Shown here piece after piece: positions 1 through 9,947 of a stretch of DNA of 64,000 nt. Made by a program: the position numbers and the translations under genes. The notes below the pieces were generated by a model. It was not told the origin of the DNA and made no database searches. It was given only the letters and a program-made list of their open reading frames with translations. Position 1 is the stretch's first letter. Each line of letters opens with the position of its first letter. Source of the stretch: Gloeopeniophorella convolvens (taxonomy: Eukaryota; Basidiomycota; Agaricomycetes; Russulales); assembly GCA_022496205.1 (NCBI GenBank), contig WTXD01000001.1:930001-994000 (forward strand), given 5' to 3'.

Positions 1-1251
1 GAGGGTAACCACCCCTTCCGTGAGCCTGAGCAGCCTTCACAACCGGATCCTGCTCGAATAACGACTTAACGCCGCCCTTGAAGCCCAGCTCCAGGTAGCT
101 TTGGGGGCCGAAGGAGGAGTACCCTGTCACAGCAATCCCAAGCGTTTTGGCCAGCTTCAAGAGGCATCCTGGGTCAGGTACGGGTGGTGTTCGACCTGCA
201 GACTTGAGGCTCTATGCGGGCGTAACGTAAGATATCGACGATCAGAGAACCACCGACGTTGCTAAAGGAGACATCATTATGTGGCACCAGAAGGATGAAT
301 AGGCGCCTACCTGATGCCAATATTCTTTGCGAGTCCCTCATCGACCAGCTCCTCCATCGCCTGCCAGGTCTCCTGGTACGGAGTGTTCTCTAGAACCTCT
401 GGTTAACGCTGCTCCCAAAAGTAACAAGATAAGAGCACATACGGAGGTTGACCGTCTTGCCATCATCAGCCCACCATTCCGGGGGGTAGCGGTGCTTGGG
501 GTCGACGTATGCCAGAGAAACGGGGAAGTGCACAAGGAAGAGATCGAAGTAATCGATACCCCAGAGGTCGAGCTGCATCCTCGCTGCGGCCTTGGCCTGA
601 ACAACGATGGTGTCAACCTCGAGGCAATCGCAGGACGAAAATTCCACTTGCGTGGTCATGCGCGTGGAAAGTATTCCAGAGCTGGACAGACAGGTCAGTG
701 CCTCCAAACTTTCAATGATCGAATCGGATATTCTCTAACCTTCGAGGTGATGACTTGAGGAATCGGAATCAGACCAATCCCACGATGTTTACGCGGATCA
801 CTTACAGAGTTCCTCGCGCTTGATGATGCCATCCTGGATTGCGCGGCGCACACCCTCACCAGCCTCTTTCTCATTGCCATAATCACCAGCGCCATCGAGG
901 AGCGGTACCCGACCTTGATAGCATTGTACACGGTCTGGAGGAGTAGATACCATGTCATAATTCTCGTCCAGCGCCAAAAGAAGACATCGACTCACATCCG
1001 CGCACTCGCTCTTGCTAATCTAAGGTCTCATCAGAGGATTGTTTCACTGGCCTCAAGTTACACAAACCTTCCAGAGGCCCAAGCTGGTCGTCGATAAAAT
1101 GCGATCAGTCCTCCGTAAATTCTCTGATTATGTCTGCCTCTCACCCCACAAGAGGCATCTAGCCGAGAGAAGCATCAATGTGCTGGCTGCGAGATCAAGA
1201 GCTTGAAGTGCACACCTTCTGGCCGGTTCTCTTCAGCACGACGCTTGCCAT
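1..1251 (-). CDS. Aldo-keto reductase, D-xylose reductase-like (3' end beyond the window)
   Basis: NAD(P)H-dependent reduction of aldoses such as xylose to polyols in the cytosol is the usual role of this AKR group. The N-terminus can be spliced from tiny exons: ATG at 1251 (exon 1251-1216), then 1158-1145, 1083-1068, 1019-996, 934-806, 753-740 and from 681 on. This gives MPLVGLGLWK, a DGAGDYGNE block with catalytic Asp and Tyr, ITSKLWN with catalytic Lys, and LVHFP with catalytic His. Later exons give an EHHPYLTQ block and YSSFGPQSY. The C-terminal NADP-binding part lies left of base 1. Three one-base deletions break the frame (about 900, 201 and 165), each beside a C or G run; one added base restores the family sequence each time, so sequence error is likelier than decay. 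The substrate is inferred from family only. Confidence 0.82.
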
Positions 1252-2165
1252 GATGGGGTTTGTTGAGAGGATGGTTCAGATGGGAATGAGATGGTAGATA
1301 AAGGTCAGCGGGCGAATAAAAGGTCCGGCAGAGTCTCGGGCATTTATAGGATCCAGCTGGGACCATACGGTCCGGCGAGGGCCACCAACGCAACACCGAC
1401 GTGTCGACTTCGCAGAATTCCCAAGCAGAATCCCCAAGACAAGAACTCGGGGGAGTTGGCGGTCACCAGACTGGACGTCAGGTCGATCGTCTACGGCGGC
1501 GATATGCTCAAATGTTTTCGCCATGAAGCCTCGAAACACAGTGTGCTAACCACCGAAGCCTCTACGTCGTAGTTTTGTAGACGGTAAGATGGCCTTCACC
1601 CTGGGTAGTTCAGACTTGGCGACTCCTGAAACCTGAGGCACCGTTCACAGAGAACGACTGTATGGGAGATCTTGGGATGTATATTTGCTTCAGAACCAAG
1701 GGCGGATGTCCGGGTGGTGCTCTCTGAACTGAAGAGGAGCGAGCGGAGGATCGATCTGCTGATCATACCATATCGAGTTCCAATCACCCGCCCCGACGCG
1801 ACGTCTCACAGGGCCGTGGCGGACCGTGCATCCCATCCACCTCGGTCATCAGTTCGAGTGGGACTACAAGCAACAACTTCAAAGTGACTGGAATAGATGT
1901 GGCATTTAGTCCTTCGTTGTGATGGGAATCAATTCGAGCCAATGTTCGAGCAAGTCCTCTGCGAGAGACATTGAATTACACTCGGATCTCGGTTCACGTT
2001 ACGTCATCAACCATGGGTGTGAGCAGGTTTGCCTCGTAATCTCGTTCACCGCGGTCGACTCCGGTGAGCAAGCCAGCATTCCCTCTGCGACCGTCTCCAA
2101 TTGAGAACCATGCCAGCCAGCACACATAGCGACGTCCGAGGTCGCTTCCCAGCGCTCGTCCATTC
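1252..2165. other. Intergenic, about 0.9 kb
   Basis: Separates the divergent aldo-keto reductase and ketopantoate reductase genes. It must hold both promoters. Short open frames exist on both strands but none shows a family motif or plausible splice pattern. I see no RNA gene or repeat. Confidence 0.5.
1343..1348 (-). promoter_or_regulatory. TATA box candidate for the aldo-keto reductase
   Basis: The minus strand reads CCTATAAATG here, about 92 bases upstream of the ATG at 1251. Position and match suit a core promoter, but a single TATAAA is weak evidence alone. Confidence 0.4.
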
Positions 2166-3446
2166 ATGCTCTTCCACGTCCTCGGGCTGGGCCCGATTGG
2201 TTCCCTCGTCTCGCATCACCTCTGCAAGACACTCGATGTCAAACATGGCGTTGTGCTCATTCACAAGAATACCCTACAGCTGCAGAAGGCGAATCGAGCA
2301 GGCAACACCATAAAGGTTGAACGGCATGGCGTAGTCGACACGTCATCGGCTTTCCGGTCTGAGGTCTTCGGAGTACAGTCGCAAGTCAAGTACGAGGAGA
2401 AGCAGACCAGGCTGCGCGCTCGTGAAGCCGTCGCAGCCGAGAAGGCAGAAGCTGCTGGTCTCGAATTCAAGGCGAGAGCTGCTCCCATCGAGTACACCCA
2501 GCATATCCACCGCCCAATCGAGTCCCTCATTGTGGCGCTCAAAGCCTACACCGTGGTCGACGCAATCAAGTCATTGGTGCCAAGGATTTCCCCAAAGTCC
2601 ACCATCGTGCTACTCCACAACGGAATGGGCGTTTACGAACGGCTTGTCGAAGATGTGTTTCGCAACCCTGAATTGCGGCCACAGTTCATCGTTGCCAGCA
2701 ACGACCATGGGGCATGGAACAAGGACTACTTCCACACGGTCCACGCAGGGGTGGGGTCCATCAACTTCGGGATTGTACCTGACCCTCGAGGGACGAACTT
2801 TGAAGCGATGACTGGGCAGGAGGACCTACCAGAGGGGGAACGTCGACTGTCTCTAGACTGCATCATGTCTCCAAACGAACCAGGAGACTCTCCCTACCGG
2901 CCCCTTCGGAACACCGTCGCCGCTCTCTCAGGTCTCACAGGACTGGATGCTGTCTGGAAACCGATCTCACATGTCGAACTCGCGATGAAGCGCAAGCTTG
3001 TCGTGAATTCGACTGTGAATCCACTCACAGCAATCATAGGTTGCCGGAACGGAGAGCTTCTCGAGTCTCAAGAGGCCAGGAAGATCATCCAGCGCGTCTG
3101 CTTTGAGGCGTCACAGGCATTCGCCATGCAGGCGCAACACGAAGCCGGCTCCTGGGACGATAAGGAGAAGCGAGCTATGATGCAGGCGGGGTTCAGCCGA
3201 TTGCACCCGTCCTTGACCACCCGAGCACTGGAAGAGGAGTGCCTCCGCGTGATCAAGGTCACCGCGAACAACAACTCGTCAATGTCCGTGGATGTGCGGA
3301 ATGGGAGCTACACAGAGATCAACTTCATGAACGGCTATCTTGTGGGGCTGGGACGTTCATTCGACCTGCCTATGACGACGACGACGACATTGCTGAACCT
3401 GGTCAAATTGAGGACTGCAATCCCTCTAGACCGTGTGGCCTGGTAG
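2166..3446 (+). CDS. 2-dehydropantoate 2-reductase (ketopantoate reductase)
   Basis: A single uninterrupted 426-residue frame of the PanE/ApbA family, which reduces ketopantoate to pantoate with NADPH in pantothenate and CoA synthesis. The protein begins directly at the Rossmann strand (FHVLGLGPIGS, residues 3-13, GxGxxG), which supports this start. The middle has LLHNGMGVYE (about 158-167), and the helical C-terminal domain has the conserved block KLVVNSTVNPLTAI with the expected catalytic Lys region, then TEINFMNGYLVGLG with the conserved Glu and Asn. A charged Arg/Ala/Glu-rich insert at about residues 78-104 is unusual and may form a helix. No introns and no frame errors. Fungal members are often mitochondrial or cytosolic; no clear presequence is present. 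Family assignment is firm; substrate specificity is inferred. Confidence 0.9.
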   Translation: MLFHVLGLGPIGSLVSHHLCKTLDVKHGVVLIHKNTLQLQKANRAGNTIKVERHGVVDTSSAFRSEVFGVQSQVKYEEKQTRLRAREAVAAEKAEAAGLEFKARAAPIEYTQHIHRPIESLIVALKAYTVVDAIKSLVPRISPKSTIVLLHNGMGVYERLVEDVFRNPELRPQFIVASNDHGAWNKDYFHTVHAGVGSINFGIVPDPRGTNFEAMTGQEDLPEGERRLSLDCIMSPNEPGDSPYRPLRNTVAALSGLTGLDAVWKPISHVELAMKRKLVVNSTVNPLTAIIGCRNGELLESQEARKIIQRVCFEASQAFAMQAQHEAGSWDDKEKRAMMQAGFSRLHPSLTTRALEEECLRVIKVTANNNSSMSVDVRNGSYTEINFMNGYLVGLGRSFDLPMTTTTTLLNLVKLRTAIPLDRVAW

Positions 3447-5083
3447 TAACGTGTGTACACTGAATTGACTCGCATCTCGCCGTTGCTGACTGTTACACAG
3501 GATGCTGCTATCGCCACCCGCGCGCATATAGCCTCCTCGGGTTCACCAACAGACTTTGTAGCCCGACCTTGCCCCCGGATTCCTCACCTCTCACTCACCA
3601 TCGCATTGGCCCCCATTCAATCGCTGTCCTAATACCATATCTAATACCTTCTGATCAGTTCCCTGTGTAGCGTCTGATTCACTCACCGTATCATCTCATT
3701 GAGCAATCCATTCCCGGAGACATTCCCGACCTGACAAGTCCTGTCAGCAGCGATGCATCTCCTTGATGCCTACAGGGGCAACCCCGCATTGTCAGCGCGG
3801 GCGGCGGCAGAAGGTTCCAAGACTGCCCCGACCCCTAAGCAGCCTGCCAAATGCACCCACATGACGCTGCCAGCGCCCCGAACCAGCCGCCGCCTCCCCG
3901 CCAGCCGGTGGCCCCAACATATGCGCAGGACACTATCGCCATGGCTCTTGCCCGCACTCGCCCCAACGGTTGCGCCGGTTATCGCGCGCCGCGCAATCGC
4001 CGTCTGCTGGTCACTTGCTCGATCACTGCCGCAACCCGCCCGCGTCCTGTCCCGCGACGCGGGGAAGCACTATTTCACGGTCCCGCGCGAGAGCGCAATG
4101 GCATTGGCCGCCTCCCCGATATTAGATCTGATGCGTTTGAGATGCGGTCGGTGCCTGCGCAGGGAAGGGAAGGACCTGGAAAGGCGCGGCCAGGGCCGCT
4201 AGGCCGCGCCGGGACAGCCCGCCGCCCCCTGAGGATCGCGGCGTTGCGCACGCATGTTCTAATGCCTACTTTTCTACGCCCGAAGCGCATGCCCAAGCTC
4301 GGGCTCGAGCACGGCGGCCTGGTGCTATTTTCGTGGCGGCGCATTGACCACGCAGGGCGCCATCAGAACGGTTACGTTCTGACAATTGACGCGTGAGTGC
4401 AGAAAGCTTGGTTCCATGCCACGTCATGCGCCATGTACTAGTACGGCAGCTTTGTTCTTGCACATGTGGCGCGTGCCAGGGTGCGCGCCAGCGCAACGCG
4501 TGTGTAAACCGTAGTACTTACTGCCGCTTTGTCGTCGCACACCACGGACGGCCGCGGTTTCGCTATGTCGCCTTCAATTGAGAGTAACGATTGCGTGTAC
4601 CCATTGATTAGTGTTGTCGGCCGTTAGGAATTATCATCCCTGTCCGCGGATCGCAGCGGTGGCCTCGGCGCCACCCCTGTTCAGGACGGTGCCGGCGGTT
4701 GTTGCAGGTGGTGCGCACCACTGCACGATGGAATAGCCTGTTTGACGCGACGTGCATCGTGCATTGTGTCGAAGTGGCAATCTAAATTTGGGTCATACAA
4801 ATCTAGTAAGTGTAGCTCTAAATGCACACTAGTGAGGTCAGTTATATACGTGATATAGTACAGCGATGGGCAGAATGCAAACAAGGCGGACGAGATAAGC
4901 AGTTAAGTCCGTTTTGGGTGGTTCATTGTCCGGACTGGATACGGCGCGAGCTGGGCCTTAGAGTGGATGATGTATGAAGTGAGGGTAATGAGAGTCCATT
5001 GAGGGTTTATGGATGTCTATGTCACGGGTCCGCCGAAGCCCTCGATCTAGGTAGACGCACATCGTCGGCGCAGCCAACTATTT
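3447..5083. other. Intergenic, about 1.6 kb, GC-rich middle
   Basis: Lies between the 3' ends of the ketopantoate reductase (plus strand) and the glycosyltransferase-like gene (minus strand). The stretch 3750-4400 is very GC-rich, so it has open frames in several phases (for example 3753-4202 plus), but their composition is Pro/Arg/Ala noise without motifs. I see no RNA gene, repeat or mobile element. Confidence 0.5.
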
Positions 5084-6932
5084 TCAGTGATCATCGGCGG
5101 TCGGTGTTCCCCACTTGATATTCTTGAACACCCCTTGCTGCCAGTCCTGGACACGGCGCCCTGCCAGCAAGGACATCGTGGAGCCCTGCATACCAATCAT
5201 GCCGACCCCGGAAGATTGGATGACGGCGTCGATGAGAAGCGGATACCTTGAAGCGATTTAGAGTTTGTCCGAAGATAAGGCACAAAATGTAACTTACCAT
5301 CTTCCGTACTTGTTGACGGTGTCTTCTGTGACATGGTCTGTCGTATACCAGCCCATCATACGAATAGAATCCCACCAAGCAGGATCTTCCTCGTCACTGA
5401 GCATGATAACGTGTTGGGGCACGTAGCCATGTCTTTCGCGGACCTCTTCTTGGATCTCCGCGATGCGGCGTTGATAAGTTGGGATGGATGGGAAGCAATC
5501 ATCTTTTGGTACACCGTTGCAGTACACAATGAAATCATTTGCGCGACGGGCATGGATGGCGATATACTGAGGCGGAAGTCAGACAACCGCAGGGAGGATG
5601 GAAGACATCGCTTACGGGAGGAATAGGCTCTTCCTCTGTTATTCCAAATATGCGCCTCATGTATCCGTCAGATATTGTCTGAAGCTGGTTCGTCCAACGG
5701 AAATTCTTCACAACGAATCGCCATGCAGGGCTAATATCGTGTTCGTATTCGAAAGACTGTACCTCATTAGCTAGAGCATGGCAGTTAGGGGAACCACCAC
5801 GCACGGTGTGAGCGCAAACGTAATAAAGGTAGTCGAAGCAGGCAACCTGTTCGTCTGGCGCAACATGGCACCGTGTTCTCTTGATGGCTGAGGCTCTTTC
5901 AGATTTCCTCTCGGATGGGAGAATAAAGGAGGGATGCGATGCTCCAAAAGTGAGCATGAGGGTCATGTTCGTATCCTGGAATCTTCTGCAGCCATGTGGG
6001 TCCAGCAGTGAAGGAGATGTCTGAATTTGGTTAACCGGAGACCCTTGTGAATATGACGGCATGCTCACCAAGGCCTTGCAGAGGTAACGAGTTTGTGAAT
6101 CGTGGTCCGACTCGCGAGTCTGGACGCCCTGCCATACGCTCCAGCAACCAATATCCTCGACTTCTTGACTGGACGTATTCTTGACCTCGCTCCACTCTAG
6201 CACAGGCATGCCTATGGCTTTGCTAAGGTAGTCGACGTCAAATACCTCGCCAAATGGGATGATACCGGCATCGCCGCCGATATGAGAAGGAGTGAATGGG
6301 CCAATAATAGGGACACGTTCTGTGATCATTGCGAGGTAGATCAAGTTACCCTGGGTGTACAAGGTCAGTCGACAAGTCGAAGCAAGAATCTCAAGGTGAA
6401 ACTCACATATGTCATGACGTCGTTGGCTGCATGGAGAAATCGCGGTCAGCACGCAGATCGGGGAACGAGCGACGAGACAACACTAACTCCATCCGGCAGA
6501 AATCCAGGAGGTAATGTACTTGGTGTCATTGCGCAAATTATCTGAGTAGAGCAAAGATGAGGACAGAGAGAATGGTACATGGACGGGAGGAATGACCTCT
6601 GAAGCGATCTGTGGGAGGACCGAGAAGAGGGGCCTTTCTGTTCCAGGCAGGAGCAGTGTCCACCTCATGGGCACTTCGTCTTCCGGGACGAGAATGGGAG
6701 GAGGGGTGGATGATTCGGAGAGTGAGAAATAGGCAAGGACAAAGAGCGAGAGAGCCGAAAGGACGGATCCGGCAGCGATGAACAGTCTTCGACGTTTGGG
6801 CACGAATCTGTGCGCGACGAATCGGGGAGAGTCGATGGGGAAGCCAAGGAGGGACGCGGCGGAGTCTGGGGCGTCCTGGTCGAGGCGGGAAAGGGAGAGC
6901 TCGACGGACGACTTTGGGTCTCGGGGGAGCAT
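5084..6932 (-). CDS. Membrane-anchored glycosyltransferase, O-fucosyltransferase-like
   Basis: Type II membrane architecture: a cytoplasmic tail of about 47 residues ending in KRRR, one transmembrane segment (about 50-68, LFIAAGSVLSALSLFVLAYF), a short Ser/Pro stem, then a luminal domain. The luminal part, spliced over several introns, carries DNLRNDTKYITSWISAGW, a HARR stretch resembling the conserved HxRR region of protein O-fucosyltransferases, VIMLSDEEDPAWWDSI, and a C-terminus ending in WGTPTADDH just before the stop at 5084. Conserved basidiomycete proteins of this pattern are usually annotated as GDP-fucose O-fucosyltransferase-like; the donor is not proven by sequence. The start at 6932 follows an upstream frame without a signal. 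The divergent neighbour resembles a GDP-fucose transporter, which fits a Golgi fucosylation role. Exon edges are approximate. Confidence 0.68.
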
Positions 6933-7393
6933 CGCAGTCGGGAGGGCGGGCGAGTACACGTCGAAGCCGGGCGCGCGCAGCCATCTTGCACTTAAAAGGG
7001 CGAGGGAGGCCCGGATCGAGCATAGAGCGACGAACAAGCTTGGCCGCTGTCACCCAAATCACTCCACCGCCTTCAGGCTTCCAACGCCCAATCCTGATTC
7101 GTATTTCATCCGTGGGCATTTCTCTCCGAGGCGCTCACCGTCGTAGCGCCCTGAATTAAGTAACTAAATTAATTCGGGTAGATCTCAGATTGACACCTGC
7201 CCGCCGGCGACTGCCAGCGCGTCTGATGTCTCGCGCTGCCCGGTTTTCTTCGCCCGGCAGCGCTCACGTCTCCCCGCCTTCCTCTCCGACGACTCAAAAG
7301 CCTCACCATGGCTCTAGACTCATCCTCTCCCTCCTGCCCCACGTGTCCCCGCCCTCCTTCCCCCTTCCCCTCTTCCTCTCTCTTTCACGAACC
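6933..7393. promoter_or_regulatory. Divergent promoter of the transferase/transporter pair
   Basis: The 461 bases separate the start codons of two head-to-head genes and must contain both promoters. A pyrimidine-rich tract (7320-7385) precedes the transporter ATG, as is common at fungal transcription starts. No clear TATA box is visible on either strand. Confidence 0.5.
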
Positions 7394-8791
7394 ATGGATG
7401 CCAACAAAACGTCCCCGCTCCGCGTCGCCGCCGTCGTCGCGTTTTACATGTTTGCCGCCCTGGTGGTGCGCCCCCATCTGTCGCTTATTTTCGTATCCAT
7501 GCCCTCTGACGCGCGCCCATTTTGCCGCATACAGATGGTCTTTGTGTGCGTTTCATTCGTCCCGTTGTCCTTGGCAGGCCCTGATTGGTACACGGCTCCG
7601 TGCTTGAAGGAACAAGACTGTCCTCAATGCGGCCCCCGGTGTACCTCTCCTCTTCTTGTTCTTCCAGCTCATCCTAGCCGTCATCCTCCTCCATGCCTCC
7701 GCCCTCCTCTCCTCCAAGATTGAGATTCCCCACTGGGACTTCCACACTGCTAAGAAGCTAGCCCCAGTCGTCACTATCAACATCGTCGGGCTTGTGTTTA
7801 ACACACTGTGCTTGCGCGAAGTGGAAGCCTCATTCTTCCAGGTGATTCACTCGTTTTCCCAAGCACTTCTTAGCTAAATGTCACACATTCTCCCAGATTG
7901 CAAGAGGGCTGGTCTTGCCTTTGACAATCGCCGTCGCCTCTTCGGTGTCTCATTCGCTTCCATCGGCTCGTGTGATTGTTGCAGCAACCATCGTCACTAT
8001 CGGTTTCTTCATTGGCGTTGCACCGGAGGGTAGCCTCCCCGTATCCTCAATACCATCGACGACGAGCCTGTTTTACGGCGTCTTTTCCTCATTGTCCATT
8101 GCCATCCACTCTGTCTTGGTCAAATCTTCGCTGCCTCACTGCAACAATTCGACCATTCAGCTTGCGTACTGGACCAATGCGGGCTCCGCCATCCTCATCG
8201 CCCCGTTTGTCTTGCTTCACGGAGAGCCGGCCAAGGTTCTAGGGATGAGCGCAGACTCCGGACTCAATCTCAGCGTCTTTCTCTGGGGTAGCCTCGTGAC
8301 AGGGTTCTTTGGCTTCCTGCTATGCGTTGCGGGTTTACTCAGCATCAAGGTTACTAGTCCCGTCACCCACATGTTCTCGAGTGTGCGTCAATCCGCCCGT
8401 TTCTTATCATGACCGCAGGCTCACAGATTTCGTACTTCTTAGGCCGCCCGGTCCGTGTTGCAGACCCTTCTGGGCGTTCAAATACTAAAGGACGCCCTGA
8501 CCATGTATGGCATATGCTCCAGCGCCACGCACCTCTGACGAAATCTTATAGGAATCGCGTGATCTCTCTCATCACCATTTTGGGCGGCACGATGTGAGCA
8601 CTTCTTTCATGACGGCCAGGGCCGCCCTTACGCCTCGCCTTAGGTACTACACGTGGATCAAGGCGGCCGAACAGGCTCAGCCACCTGCACGGCCCGTTGA
8701 CCTCGAGGCGCTCAGGTCAGGGGATAGGAGCAGCAAGGACGAGATAATTTTGTTCCAGGCGCCTGAGAAGCTCAACGAGAGTTCTGATTGA
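7394..8791 (+). CDS. Nucleotide-sugar transporter, GDP-fucose transporter (SLC35C1)-like
   Basis: A multi-pass membrane protein of the drug/metabolite-transporter superfamily that would exchange a nucleotide sugar for nucleoside monophosphate across the Golgi membrane. Spliced exons give MVFVNKTVLNAAPGVP near the N-terminus (the conserved NK element after helix 1), about ten hydrophobic helices, GFFGFLLCVAGLLSIK, then VTSPVTHMFSSAARSVLQT. The IKxTSPxTH element followed by a small-residue stretch is typical of the GDP-fucose transporter branch. The C-terminus is hydrophilic and ends at 8791. All splice sites are GT-AG and the frame is clean across about six introns. The divergent neighbour is an O-fucosyltransferase-like enzyme. 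A different nucleotide sugar is possible. Confidence 0.75.
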
Positions 8792-9947
8792 TAGCGATGG
8801 CAGCAGGACAATCTGTTGGTGTGTTGGGAGAGAAATTTGGACTCACAGCCAGACGATGCCATGTATAAAAAGCACAGAACGGACGCTGTAGTCGACGACC
8901 CATAATGCAGATACGCAATGATCTATGTTGATGAGCAATATGTGTCATCTGTTGTGCCATCCTTGACGTCGGATGGGCTGATTTCGAAAGAAAGACGTGC
9001 CCTCAGTAAGTTGAGTACAAAGGTCCGTGATCTGTCCTTGATCTCGAGTCGTTGTGCTTTTTTCGGCCATATCGAGTTGACACCGAGCGGTGGTTGAATC
9101 GGTCGGGACACGCGACGCGCTGTCCGATCGATGCGTCTTCAATGTGCCCTCCGACGCTGTCAGCCCTTGTCAATCTAACTTTCTGCTCGCCCCGATCCTG
9201 CCCCAACTCTTCTGGAGTCCTTTCTTGGTTGGCGACACGATGGAGCATAATGCGTGCCGTCATAACGCTGACCACCTTCTCTGTGCGGTATCGTGTTTTC
9301 TGATCCCATCTCGCCGTACGTCCAACCTCACGCGCACGCATCATGCATATGCATCATGGTGCAAGCCGAGACCAATATATGACCTGGTCAGACATGGACC
9401 GACGCTTCCCCGCTAGCAATTTCGCATCTTCTTGCACCCACAAATCCAAATTGGTCATGAAGAGGCCCATCTAGTGCACGGCGACAACCTCCGCCCCCGA
9501 AGCACCGCGTCGGCGAAACGGACAAAGGGCGGACTCCGAAGATCATATATGTGCACCCTGGGGGTTCAGGCGACTCCCTCGATGGACCATCGATCATGTA
9601 CGGGCGCCACACCGGGGCGCATTAGGCATCCCGGCATGCGTAGAATGTTCGCTGGGTGACGCCGCCGGACCCCGCGTGGCCTACAGTATTAAACTCCAGT
9701 TCCGCGATTGTAGGACTGAAGTTCCTGAAAATTTTTCCGGGGCTGTTCGCCGCCATGTATAGCAACGTCAAATTCTCTTCCCAGCTAGGAACGTCGCGCC
9801 GCTGCGATCTCGCATGCATTTCGCGGTCTTACCACCAGTTGTCATAATGATTTGCCTTATAACTCGGCCCTTTCTTGTCCGTCGTGCAGCTCCGGGTCTC
9901 GCCTGAGCTCTACCTCTCCCTCATCTCACTCTCGACCCTGCGTTGCG
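8792..9947. other. Intergenic, about 1.2 kb
   Basis: Between two plus-strand genes. Frames on both strands are short and show no motif. The last 100 bases (9850-9947) are pyrimidine-rich and likely hold the promoter and leader of the acyltransferase gene. No RNA gene or repeat recognised. Confidence 0.45.

Noticed and set aside
3753..4396. Overlapping plus-strand frames of 149 and 181 residues
   Set aside because: GC-rich stretch open in several frames; Pro/Arg/Ala noise, no splice pattern, no motif.
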